Source: Hydractinia symbiolongicarpus | Lineage: Eukaryota > Cnidaria > Hydrozoa > Anthoathecata > Hydractiniidae | DNA: 64,000 nt | NCBI RefSeq assembly: GCF_029227915.1 | Contig: NC_079888.1 | Location: 22,052,001-22,116,000 of the forward strand | Reading direction: 5' to 3' | Shown here: positions 35,561 through 48,189 of the stretch, piece by piece | How positions within the stretch are numbered: position 1 is the first letter of the stretch | Layout of the letters: every line of letters begins with the position of its first letter | Notes under the pieces: model-generated | What the model was told of the DNA's origin: nothing | Seen by the model: only the letters and a program-made list of their open reading frames with translations | The model's database searches: none | Program-made: the position numbers and the translations under genes

Positions 35561-36479
35561 TTAAACCTCTTTTATTAAGCGTCTCATCAAAAATGAAAAC
35601 ATTTTTGAAAACTACAAGTCTCATGCGTTTTAGTGGTGAAAAAATAATTTAAAAAATCGTTCGGGAAATGAGTTTACTCCCTGGGTACTTTCTTTGTATA
35701 CTTTTGACTATAAGGGCCGAGTCCGGTATTTACGGGAAATCGCGGTTTTTCGTTTGCCGGTGATTAAACTTCTTTTATTCAGCGTCTCATCAAAAATGAA
35801 AACATTTTTAAAAACTACAAGTCTCATGGGCTTTAGTGGTGAAATAATAATTTAAAAAATCCTTTGGGAAATGAGTTTACTCCCTGGGTACTTTCTTTGT
35901 ATACTTTTGACTATACGGGCCGAGTCCGGGATTTACGGGAAATCGCAGGTTTTCGTTTGCCGGCGATTAAACTTCTTTTATTCAGCGTCTCATCAAAAAT
36001 GAAAACATTTTTGAAAACTACAAGTCTTATGCGTTTTAGTGGTGAAAAAATAATTTAAAAAATCGTTCTGGAAATGAGTTCACTCACAGGGTACTTCCTT
36101 TGTATACATTCGACTATACGGGCTAAGCCCGGGATTTACGGGAAATCGCGGGTTTTCGTTTGCCGGCGATTAAACCTCTTTCATTAAGCGTCTCATCAAA
36201 AATGAAAACATTTTTGAAAACTACAAGTCTCATGCGTTTTAGTGGTGAAAAAAAAATTTAAAAAATCGTTCGGGAAATGAGTTTACTCCATTGGTACTTT
36301 CTTTGTATACATTCGACTATACGGGCCAAGCCCGGGATTTACGGGAAATCGCGGGATTTCGTTTACCGGCGATTAAACCTCTTTCATTAAGCGTCTCATC
36401 AAAAATGAAAACATTTTTGAAAACTGCAAGTATCATGGGCTTTAGTGGTGAAATAATAATTAAAAATTTGTTCGGGAAA

Positions 36480-39300
36480 TGAGTTTACACCCTGGGTACT
36501 TTCTTTGTATACTTTTGACTTTACAGGCCGAGTCCGGGATTTACGGGAAAACGCAGGTTTTCGTTTGCCGGCGATTAAACCTCTTTCATTAAGCGCCTCA
36601 TCAAAATTGAAAACATTTTTGAAAACTACAAGTCTTATGCGTTTTAGTGGTAAAAAAATAATTTAAAAAATCGTTCTGGAAATGAGTTCACTCACAGGGT
36701 ACTTCCTTTGTATACATTCGACTATACGGGCCAAGCCCGGGATATACGGGAAATCGCGGGATTTCGTTTGCCGGCGATTAAACCTCTTTCATTAAGCGTC
36801 TCATCAAAAATGAAAACATTTTTGAAAACTGCAAGTCTCACGCGATTTTGTGGTGAAAAAAAAATTTAAAAATCGTTCGGGAAATGAGTTTACACCCTGG
36901 GGACTTTCTTTGTATACTTTTGACTTTACAGGCCGAGTCCGGGATTTACGGGAAATCGCAGGTTTTCGTTTGCCGGCAATTAAACTTCTTTTATTCAGCG
37001 TCTCATCAAAAATGAAAACAAGTTTGAAGACTACAAGTCTAATGCCTTTTAGTGGTGAAAAAATAATATAAAAAATCGTTCGGGAAATGAGTTTACTCCC
37101 TGGGTACTTTCTTTGTATACTTTTGACTATACGGGCCAAGCCCGGGATTTACGGTAAATTGCGGGTTTTCGTTTGCTGGCGATTAAACTTCTTTTATTCA
37201 GCGTCTCATCAAAAATGAAAACATTTTTGAAAACTACAAGTCTTATGCGTTTTAGTGGTGAAAAAATAATTTAAAAAATCTTTCTGGAAATGTGTTTACT
37301 CACAGGGTACTTTCTTTGTATACATTCGACTATACGGGCCAAGCCCGGGATTTACGGGAAATCGCGGGTTTTCGTTTGCCGGCGATTAAACCTCTTTCAT
37401 TAAGCGTCTCATCAAAAATAAAAACATTTTTAGAAACTACAAGTCTCATGCGTTTTAGTGGTGAAAAAAAAATTTAAAAAATCGTTCGGGAAATGAGTTT
37501 ACTCCCTGGGTACTTTCTTTGTATACTTTTGACTATACGGGCCGAATGCGGGATTTACGGGAAATCGCAGGTTTTCGTTTGCCGGCGATTAAACTTCTTT
37601 TATTCAGAGTCTCATCAAAAATAAAAACTTTTTTAAAAACTACAAGTCTTACGCGTTTTAGTGGTGAAAAAATAATTTAAAAAATCGTTCGGGAAATGAG
37701 TTTACTCCCTGGGTACTTTCTTTGTATACTTTTGACTATACGGGCCGAATGCGGTATTTACCGGGAAATCGCAGGTTTTCGTTTGCCGGCGATTAAACTT
37801 CTTTTATTCAGAGTCTCATCAAAAATGAAAACTTTTTTGAAAACTACAAGTCTTATGCGTTTTAGTGGAGAAAAAATAATTTAAAAAATCGTTCTGGAAA
37901 TGAGTTTACTCCCTGGGTACTTTCTTTGTATACTTTTGACTATACGGGCCGAGTCCGGTATTTACAGGAAATCACGGGTTTTCGTTTGCCGGCGATTAAA
38001 CCTCTTTCATTAAGCGTCTCATCAAAGATGAAAACATTTTTGAAAACTACAAGTCTCATGCGTTTTAGTGGTGAAAAAATAATTTAAAAAATCGTTCTGG
38101 AAATGAGTTTACACCCTGGGTACTTTCTTTGTATACTTTTGACTTTACAGGCCGAGTCCGGGATTTACGGGAAGCCGCAGGTTTTCGTTTGCCGGCAATT
38201 AAACTTCTTTTATTCAGCGTCTCATCAAAAATGAAAACATTTTTGAAAACTACAAGTCTTATGCGTTTTAGTGGTGAAAAAATAATTTAAAAAATCGTTC
38301 GGGAAATGAGTTTACTCCCTGGGTACTTTCTTTGTATACTTTTGACTATACGGGCCAAGCCCGGGATTTACAGGAAATCGCGGGTTTTCGTTTGCCGGCG
38401 ATTAAACCTCTTTCATTAAGCGTCTCATCAAAAATGGAATCATTTTTGAAAACTACAAGTCTCATGCGTTTTAGTGGTGAAAAAATAATTTAAAAAATCG
38501 TTCGGGAAATGAGTTTACTCCCTGGGTACTTTCTTTGTATACTTTTGACTATAAGGGCCGAGTCCGGTATTTACGGGAAATCGCGGTTTTTCGTTTGCCG
38601 GCGATTAAACTTCTTTTATTCAGCGTCTCATCAAAAATGAAAACATTTTTGAAAACTACAAGTCTTATGCGTTTTAGTGGTGAAAAAATAATTTAAAAAA
38701 TCGTTCTGGAAATGAATTCACTCACAGGGTACTTGCTTTGTATACATTCGACTATACGGGCTAAGCCCGGGATTTACGGGAAATCGCGGGTTTTCGTTTG
38801 CCGGCGATTAAACCTCTTTCATTAAGCGTCTCATCAAAAATGAAAACATTTTTGAAAACTACAAGTCTCATGCGTTTTAGTGGTGAAAAAAAAATTTAAA
38901 AAATCGTTCGGGAAATGAGTTTACTCCCTTGGTACTTTCTTTGTATACATTCGACTATACGGGCCAAGCCCGGGATTTACGGGAAATCGCGGGATTTCGT
39001 TTACCGGCGATTAAACCTCTTTCATTAAGTGTCTCATCAAAAATGAAAACATTTTTGAAAACTGCAAGTATCATGGGCTTTAGTGGTGAAATAATAATTA
39101 AAAATTTGTTCGGGAAATGAGTTTAAACCCTGGGTACTTTCTTTGTATACTTTTGACTATACGGGCGAAGCCCGGGATTTACAGGAAATCGCGGGGTTTC
39201 GTTTGCCGGCGATTAAACCTCTTTCATTAAGCGTCTCATCAAAAATGAAAACATTTTTGAAAACTACAAGTCTCATGCGTTTTAGTGGTGAAAAAATAAT
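36480..39300 (-). repeat. Monomer segment recurring at 51.2-54.6 kb
   Basis: Ordinary monomers with markers that reappear downstream: GGTAAAAAAATAATT at about 36,649 and 51,259, GAAGACTACAAG near 37,027 and 51,839, and an AATAAAAACATTTTTAGAAAC monomer near 37,420 and 52,232 (offset 14,813 for 37,292/52,105). An earlier copy of the last part lies at 32,018 onward (offset 5,274). One inserted C (TTTACCGGGAAATC) is at about 37,758. Confidence 0.82.
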
Positions 39301-40530
39301 TTAAAAAATCGTTCGGGAAATGAGTTTACTCCCTGGGTACTTTCTTTGTATACTTTTGACTATAAGGGCCGAGTCCGGTATTTACGGGAAATCGCGGTTT
39401 TTCGTTTGCCGGCGATTAAACTTCTTTTATTCAGCGTCTCATCAAAAATGAATACATTTTTAAAAACTACAAGTCTCATGGGCTTTAGTGGTGAAATAAT
39501 AATTTAAAAAATCCTTTGGAAAATGAGTTTACTCCCTGGGTACTTTCTTTGTATACTTTTGACTATACGGGCCGAGTCCGGGATTTACGGGAAATCGCAG
39601 GTTTTCGTTTGCCGGCGATTAAACTTATTTTATTTAGCGTCTCATCAAAAATGAAAACAATTTTGAAAACTACAAGTCTTATGCATTTTAGTGGTGAAAA
39701 AATAATTTAAAAAATCGTTCGGGAAATGAGTTTACTCCCTGGGTACTTTCTTTGTATACTTTTGACTATAAGGGCCGAGTCCGGTATTTACGGGAAATCG
39801 CGGTTTTTCGTTTGCCGGCGATTAAACTTCTTTTATTCAGCGTCTCATCAAAAATGAATACATTTTTAAAAACTACAAGTCTCATGGGCTTTAGTGGTGA
39901 AATAATAATTTAAAAAATCCTTGGGAAATGAGTTTACTCCCTGGGTACTTTCTTTGTATACTTTTGACTATACGGGCCGAGTCCGGGATTTACGGGAAAT
40001 CGCAGGTTTTCGTTTGCCGGCGATTAAACTTCTTTTATTCAGCGTCTCATCAAAAATGAAAACAATTTTGAAAACTACAAGTCTTATGCGTTTTAGTGGT
40101 GAAAAAATAATTTAAAAAATCGTTCGGAAAATGAGTTTACTCCCTGGGTACTTTCTTTGTATACTTTTGACTATAAGGGCCGAGTCCGGTATTTACGGGA
40201 AATCGCGGTTTTTCGTTTGCCGGCGATTAAACTTCTTTTATTCAGCGTCTCATCAAAAATGAAAACATTTTTAAAAACTACAAGTCTCATGGGCTTTAGT
40301 GGTGAAATAATAATTTAAAAAATCCTTTGGGAAATGAGTTTACTCCCTGGGTACTTTCTTTGTATACTTTTGACTATACGGGCCGAGTCCGGGATTTACG
40401 GGAAATCGCAGGTTTTCGTTTGCCGGCGATTAAACTTCTTTTATTCAGCGTCTCATCAAAAATGAAAACATTTTTGAAAACTACAAGTCTTATGCGTTTT
40501 AGTGGTGAAAAAATAATTTAAAAAATCGTT
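39300..40530 (-). repeat. 406-bp dimer run
   Basis: Two monomer variants alternate: one with CGGGCCGAGTCCGGGATTT and AACAATTTTGAAAAC, the other with AAGGGCCGAGTCCGGTATTT and a TTTTTAAAAAC arm ending in CATGGGC. Equivalent points 39,516, 39,921 and 40,327 are 405 and 406 bp apart. This is a local dimeric higher-order repeat. Confidence 0.87.
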
Positions 40531-42289
40531 CTGGAAATGAGTTCACTCACAGGGTACTTCCTTTGTATACATTCGACTATACGGGCTAAGCCCGGGATTT
40601 ACGGGAAATCGCGGGTTTTCGTTTGCCGGCGATTAAACCTCTTTCATTAAGCGTCTCATCAAAAATGAAAACATTTTTGAAAACTACAAGTCTCATGCGT
40701 TTTAGTGGTGAAAAAAAATTTAAAAAATCGTTCGGGAAATGAGTTTACTCCCTTGGTACTTTCTTTGTATACAATCGACTATACGGGCCAAGCCCGGGAT
40801 TTACGGGAAATCGCGGGATTTCGTTTACCGGCGATTAAACCTCTTTCATTAAGCGTCTCATCAAAAATAAAAACATTTTTGAAAACTGCAAGTATCATGG
40901 GCTTTAGTGGTGAAATAATAATTAAAAATTTGTTCCGGAAATGAGTTTAAACCCTGGGTACTTTCTTTGTATACTTTTGACTATACGGGCCAAGTCCGGG
41001 ATTTACAGGAAATCGCGGGTTTTCGTTTGCCGGCGATTAAACCTCTTTCATTAAGCGTCTCATCAAAAATGAAAACATTTTTGAAAACTACAAGTCTCAT
41101 GCGTTTTAGTGGTGAAAAAATAATTTAAAAAATCGTTCGGGAAATGAGTTTACTCCCTGGGTACTTTCTTTGTATACTTTTGACTATAAGGGCCGAGTCC
41201 GGTATATACGGGAAATCGCGGTTTTTCGTTTGCCGGCGATTAAACTTCTTTTATTCAGCGTCTCATCAAAAATGAAAACATTTTTAAAAACTACAAGTCT
41301 CATGGGCTTTAGTGGTGAAATAATAATTTAAAAAATCCTTTGGGAAATGAGTTTACTCCCTGGGTACTTTCTTTGTATACTTTTGACTATACGGGCCGAG
41401 TGCGGGATTTACGGGAAATCGCAGGTTTTCGTTTGCCGGCGATTAAACTTCTTTTATTCAGCGTCTCATCAAAAATGAAAACATTTTTGAAAACTACAAG
41501 TCTTATGCGTTTTAGTGGTGAAAAAATAATTTAAAAAATCGTTCTGGAAATGAGTTCACTCACAGGGTACTTCCTTTGTATACATTCGACTATACGGGCT
41601 AAGCCCGGGATTTACGGGAAATCGCGGGTTTTCGTTTGCCGGCGATTAAACCTCTTTCATTAAGCGTCTCATCAAAAATGAAAACATTTTTGAAAACTAC
41701 AAGTCTCATGCGTTTTAGTGGTGAAAAAAAAATTTAAAAAATCGTTCGGGAAATGAGTTTACTCCATTGGTACTTTCTTTGTATACATTCGACTATACGG
41801 GCCAAGCCCGGGATTTACGGGAAATCGCGGGATTTCGTTTACCGGCGATTAAACCTCTTTCATTAACCGTCTCATCAAAAATGAAAACATTTTTGAAAAC
41901 TGCAAGTATCATGGGCTTTAGTGGTGAAATAATAATTAAAAATTTGTTCGGGAAATAAGTTTACACCCTGGGTACTTTCTTTGTATACTTTTGACTTTAC
42001 AGGCCGAGTCCGGGATTTACGGGAAAACGCAGGTTTTCGTTTGCCGGCGATTAAACTTCTTTTATTCAGCGTCTCGTCAAAAATGAAAACAAGTTTGAAG
42101 ACTACAAGTCTCGTGCCTTTTAGTGGTGAAAAAATAATATAAAAAAATCGTTTGGGAAATGAGTTTACTCCCTGGGTACTTTCTTTGTATACTTTTGACT
42201 ATACGGGCCGAGTCCGGGATTTACAGGAAATCGCGGGTTTTCGTTTGCCGGCGATTAAACTTCTTTTTTTCAGCGTCCCATCAAAAATG
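40175..42289 (-). repeat. Block A of an A-B-A'-B' arrangement
   Basis: Recurs as A' at about 44,436-45,941 (offset 4,261; 40,327/44,588 and 41,340/45,601) and as A'' at about 57,537-59,950 (41,340/58,954). A' lacks the last three monomers (about 41,680-42,289). Contains A-type monomers with CATTGGTAC or CCTTGGTAC and TTTACCGGCG. Confidence 0.86.
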
Positions 42290-44430
42290 AAAACATTTTA
42301 GAAAACTACAAGTCTCATGCGTTTCAGTGGTGAAAAAATAATATAAAAAATCGTTCGGAAATGAGTTTACTCCCTGGGTACTTTCTTTGTATACTTTTGA
42401 CTATACGGGCCAAGCCCGGGATATACGGGAAATGGCGGGTTTTCGTTTGCCGGCGATTAAACTTCTTATAATCAGCGTCTCATCAAAAATGGAAACATTT
42501 TTGAAAACTACAAGTCTCATGCGTTTTAGTGGTGAAAAAATAATTTAAAAAATCGTTCTGAAAATGAGTTTACTCACAGGGTACTTTCTTTGTATACATT
42601 CGACTATACGGGCTAAGCCCGGGATTTACGAGAAATCGCGGGTTTTCGTTTGCCGGCGATTAAACCTCTTTTAATCAGCGTCTCATCAAAAATGAAAACA
42701 TTTTTGAAAACTACAAGCCTCATGCGTTTTAGTGGTGAAAAAATAATTTAAAAAATCGTTCGGGAAATGAGTTTACTCCCTGGGTACTTTCTTTGTATAC
42801 TTTTTACTATACGTGCCGAGTCCGGGGTTTACGGGAAATGGCGGGTTTTCGTTTGCCGGCGATTAAACTCCTTTTATTCAGCGTCTCATCAAAAATGAAA
42901 ACATTGTTAAAAACTACAAGTCTCATGGGCTTTAGTGGTGAAATAATAATTTAAAAATTCGCTCGGGAAATGAGTTTACTCCCTGGGTATTTACTTTGTA
43001 TACTTTTGACTATACGGGCCGAGTCTGAGATTTACGGGAAATCGCAGGTTGTCGTTTGCCGGCGATTAAACTTCTTTTATTCAGCGTCTCATCAAAAATG
43101 AAAACATTTTTGAAAACTGCAAGTCTCATGCGATTTAGTGGTGAAAAGATAAGTTAAAAAATTCTTCTGGAAATGAGTTTACTCACAGGGTACTTTCTTT
43201 GTATACATTCGACTATACGGGACAAGCCCGGGGTTTACGGGAAATGGCGGGTTTTTGTTTGCCGGCGATTAAACTCCTTTTATTCAGCGTCCCATCAAAA
43301 ATGAAAACAATTTTAAAAACTACAAGTCTCATGGGCTTTAGTGGTTAAATAATAATTTAAAAAATCGTTCGGGAAATGAGTTTACTCCCTGGGTACTTTT
43401 TTTGTATACTTTTGACTTCACAGGCCGAGTCCGGGATTTACGGGAAATCGCAGGTTTTTGTTTGCCGACGATTAAACTTCTTTTATTCAGCGTCTCATCA
43501 AAAATGAAAACATTTTTGAAAACTACAAGTCTCATGCGTTTTAGTGGTGAAAAAATAATTTAAAAAATCGTTCGGGAAATGAGTTTACTCCCTGGGTACT
43601 TTCTTTGTATACTTTTGACTATACGGGCCGAGTCCTGGGTTTACGGGAAATGGCGGGTATTCGTTTGCCGGCGATTAAACTCCTTTTATTCAGCGTCTCA
43701 TCAAAAATGAAAACATTGTTAAAAACTACAAGTCTCGTGGGCTTTAGTGGTGAAATAATAATTTAAAAAATCGTTCGGGAAATGAGTTTACTCCCTGGGT
43801 ATTTTCTTTGTATACTTTTGACTATACGGGCCGAGTCTGAGATTTACGGGAAATCGCAGGTTTTCGTTTGCCGGCGATTAAACTTCTTTTATTCAGCGTC
43901 TCATCAAAAATGAATACATTTTTGAAAACTGCAAGTCTCATGCGATTTAGTGGTGAAAAGATAATTTAAAAAATTCTTCTGGAAATGAGTTTACTCACAG
44001 GGTACTTTCTTTGTATACATTCGACTATACGGGACAAGCCCGGGGTTTACGGGAAATGGCGGGTTTTCGTTTGCCGGCGATTAAACTCCTTTTATTCAGC
44101 GTCTCATCAAAAATGAAAACATTTTTAAAAACTACAAGTCTTATGCGTTTTATTGGTGAATAAATAATTTAAAAAATCGTTCTGGAAATGAATTTACTCA
44201 CAGGGTACTTTCTTTGTATACATTCGACTATACGGGCCAAGCCCGGGATTTGCGGGAAATCGCGGGTTTTCGTTTGCCGGCGATTAAACCTCTTTCATTA
44301 AGCGTCTCATCAAAAATGAAAACATTTGTGAAAACTACAAGTCTCATGCGTTTTAGTGGTGAAAAAAATAATTTAAAAAATCGTTCGGGAAATGAGTTTA
44401 CTCCCTGGGTACTTTCTTTGTATACTTTTG
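42290..44430 (-). repeat. Block B of an A-B-A'-B' arrangement
   Basis: Repeated as B' at 45,942-48,082, offset 3,652 bp (43,338/46,990, 44,214/47,866). Its first part, about 42,555-43,190, is the reverse complement of a left-array block (about 25,108-25,742), sharing private variants such as ACTATACGTGCCGAG, AAGCCTCATGCG and TCTTTTAATCAGCG. Confidence 0.88.
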
Positions 44431-45941
44431 ACTATAAGGGCCGAGTCCGGTATTTACGGGAAATCGCGGTTTTTCGTTTGCCGGCGATTAAACTTCTTTT
44501 ATTCAGCGTCTCATCAAAAATGAAAACATTTTTAAAAACTACAAGTCTCATGGGCTTTAGTGGTGAAATAATAATTTAAAAAATCCTTTGGGAAATGAGT
44601 TTACTCCCTGGGTACTTTCTTTGTATACTTTTGACTATACGGGCCGAGTCCGGGATTTACGGGAAATCGCAGGTTTTCGTTTGCCGGCGATTAAACTTCT
44701 TTTATTCAGCGTCTCATCAAAAATGAAAACATTTTTGAAAACTACAAGTCTTATGCGTTTTAGTGGTGAAAAAATAATTTAAAAAATCGTTCTGGAAATG
44801 AGTTCACTCACAGGGTACTTCCTTTGTATACATTCGACTATACGGGCTAAGCCCGGGATTTACGGGAAATCGCGGGTTTTCGTTTGCCGGCGATTAAACC
44901 TCTTTCATTAAGCGTCTCATCAAAAATGAAAACATTTTTGAAAACTACAAGTCTCATGCGTTTTAGTGGTGAAAAAAAATTTAAAAAATCGTTCGGGAAA
45001 TGAGTTTACTCCCTTGGTACTTTCTTTGTATACAATCGACTATACGGGCCAAGCCCGGGATTTACGGGAAATCGCGGGATTTCGTTTACCGGCGATTAAA
45101 CCTCTTTCATTAAGCGTCTCATCAAAAATGAAAACATTTTTGAAAACTGCAAGTATCATGGGCTTTAGTGGTGAAATAATAATTAAAAATTTGTTCCGGA
45201 AATGAGTTTAAACCCTGGGTACTTTCTTTGTATACTTTTGACTATACGGGCCAAGTCCGGGATTTACAGGAAATCGCGGGTTTTCGTTTGCCGGCGATTA
45301 AACCTCTTTCATTAAGCGTCTCATCAAAAATGAAAACATTTTTGAAAACTACAAGTCTCATGCGTTTTAGTGGTGAAAAAATAATTTAAAAAATCGTTCG
45401 GGAAATGAGTTTACTCCCTGGGTACTTTCTTTGTATACTTTTGACTATAAGGGCCGAGTCCGGTATTTACGGGAAATCGCGGTTTTTCGTTTGCCGGCGA
45501 TTAAACTTCTTTTATTCAGCGTCTCATCAAAAATGAAAACATTTTTAAAAACTACAAGTCTCATGGGCTTTAGTGGTGAAATAATAATTTAAAAAATCCT
45601 TTGGGAAATGAGTTTACTCCCTGGGTACTTTCTTTGTATACTTTTGACTATACGGGCCGAGTGCGGGATTTACGGGAAATCGCAGGTTTTCGTTTGCCGG
45701 CGATTAAACTTCTTTTATTCAGCGTCTCATCAAAAATGAAAACATTTTTGAAAACTACAAGTCTTATGCGTTTTAGTGGTGAAAAAATAATTTAAAAAAT
45801 CGTTCTGGAAATGAGTTCACTCACAGGGTACTTCCTTTGTATACATTCGACTATACGGGCTAAGCCCGGGATTTACGGGAAATCGCGGGTTTTCGTTTGC
45901 CGGCGATTAAACCTCTTTCATTAAGCGTCTCATCAAAAATG
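44431..45941 (-). repeat. Block A', shortened copy of block A
   Basis: Copy of 40,175-41,679 that then joins directly to B'. Compared with block A it lacks 609 bp, exactly three monomers, before B'. The join is inside a monomer: AAAACATTTTAGAAAAC at about 45,942 replaces AAAACATTTTTGAAAAC. Confidence 0.85.
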
Positions 45942-48082
45942 AAAACATTTTAGAAAACTACAAGTCTCATGCGTTTCAGTGGTGAAAAAATAATATAAAA
46001 AATCGTTCGGAAATGAGTTTACTCCCTGGGTACTTTCTTTGTATACTTTTGACTATACGGGCCAAGCCCGGGATATACGGGAAATGGCGGGTTTTCGTTT
46101 GCCGGCGATTAAACTTCTTATAATCAGCGTCTCATCAAAAATGGAAACATTTTTGAAAACTACAAGTCTCATGCGTTTTAGTGGTGAAAAAATAATTTAA
46201 AAAATCGTTCTGAAAATGAGTTTACTCACAGGGTACTTTCTTTGTATACATTCGACTATACGGGCTAAGCCCGGGATTTACGAGAAATCGCGGGTTTTCG
46301 TTTGCCGGCGATTAAACCTCTTTTAATCAGCGTCTCATCAAAAATGAAAACATTTTTGAAAACTACAAGCCTCATGCGTTTTAGTGGTGAAAAAATAATT
46401 TAAAAAATCGTTCGGGAAATGAGTTTACTCCCTGGGTACTTTCTTTGTATACTTTTTACTATACGTGCCGAGTCCGGGGTTTACGGGAAATGGCGGGTTT
46501 TCGTTTGCCGGCGATTAAACTCCTTTTATTCAGCGTCTCATCAAAAATGAAAACATTGTTAAAAACTACAAGTCTCATGGGCTTTAGTGGTGAAATAATA
46601 ATTTAAAAATTCGCTCGGGAAATGAGTTTACTCACTGGGTATTTTCTTTGTATACTTTTGACTATACGGGCCGAGTCTGAGATTTACGGGAAATCGCAGG
46701 TTTTCGTTTGCCGGCGATTAAACTTCTTTTATTCAGCGTCTCATCAAAAATGAAAACATTTTTGAAAACTGCAAGTCTCATGCGATTTAGTGGTGAAAAG
46801 ATAAGTTAAAAAATTCTTCTGGAAATGAGTTTACTCACAGGGTACTTTCTTTGTATACATTCGACTATACGGGACAAGCCCGGGGTTTACGGGAAATGGC
46901 GGGTTTTCGTTTGCCGGCGATTAAACTCCTTTTATTCAGCGTCCCATCAAAAATGAAAACAATTTTAAAAACTACAAGTCTCATGGGCTTTAGTGGTTAA
47001 ATAATAATTTAAAAAATCGTTCGGGAAATGAGTTTACTCCCTGGGTACTTTTTTTGTATACTTTTGACTTCACAGGCCGAGTCCGGGATTTACGGGAAAT
47101 CGCAGGTTTTTGTTTGCCGACGATTAAACTTCTTTTATTCAGCGTCTCATCAAAAATGAAAACATTTTTGAAAACTACAAGTCTCATGCGTTTTAGTGGT
47201 GAAAAAATAATTTAAAAAATCGTTCGGGAAATGAGTTTACTCCCTGGGTACTTTCTTTGTATACTTTTGACTATACGGGCCGAGTCCTGGGTTTACGGGA
47301 AATGGCGGGTATTCGTTTGCCGGCGATTAAACTCCTTTTATTCAGCGTCTCATCAAAAATGAAAACATTGTTAAAAACTACAAGTCTCGTGGGCTTTAGT
47401 GGTGAAATAATAATTTAAAAAATCGTTCGGGAAATGAGTTTACTCCCTGGGTATTTTCTTTGTATACTTTTGACTATACGGGCCGAGTCTGAGATTTACG
47501 GGAAATCGCAGGTTTTCGTTTGCCGGCGATTAAACTTCTTTTATTCAGCGTCTCATCAAAAATGAATACATTTTTGAAAACTGCAAGTCTCATGCGATTT
47601 AGTGGTGAAAAGATAATTTAAAAAATTCTTCTGGAAATGAGTTTACTCACAGGGTACTTTCTTTGTATACATTCGACTATACGGGACAAGCCCGGGGTTT
47701 ACGGGAAATGGCGGGTTTTCGTTTGCCGGCGATTAAACTCCTTTTATTCAGCGTCTCATCAAAAATGAAAACATTTTTAAAAACTACAAGTCTTATGCGT
47801 TTTATTGGTGAATAAATAATTTAAAAAATCGTTCTGGAAATGAATTTACTCACAGGGTACTTTCTTTGTATACATTCGACTATACGGGCCAAGCCCGGGA
47901 TTTGCGGGAAATCGCGGGTTTTCGTTTGCCGGCGATTAAACCTCTTTCATTAAGCGTCTCATCAAAAATGAAAACATTTGTGAAAACTACAAGTCTCATG
48001 CGTTTTAGTGGTGAAAAAAATAATTTAAAAAATCGTTCGGGAAATGAGTTTACTCCCTGGGTACTTTCTTTGTATACTTTTG
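45942..48082 (-). repeat. Block B', copy of block B
   Basis: Near-identical to 42,290-44,430. It diverges at about 48,087, where this copy reads ACTATACGGGCC and block B joins ACTATAAGGGCC. Downstream it runs into another copy of the 7/8-monomer unit. Confidence 0.87.
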
Positions 48083-48189
48083 ACTATACGGGCCGAGTCC
48101 GGGATTTACGGGAAATCGCAGGTTTTGGTTTGCCGGCGATTAAACTTCTTTTTTTCAGCGTCCCATCAAAAATGAAAACATTTTTGAAA

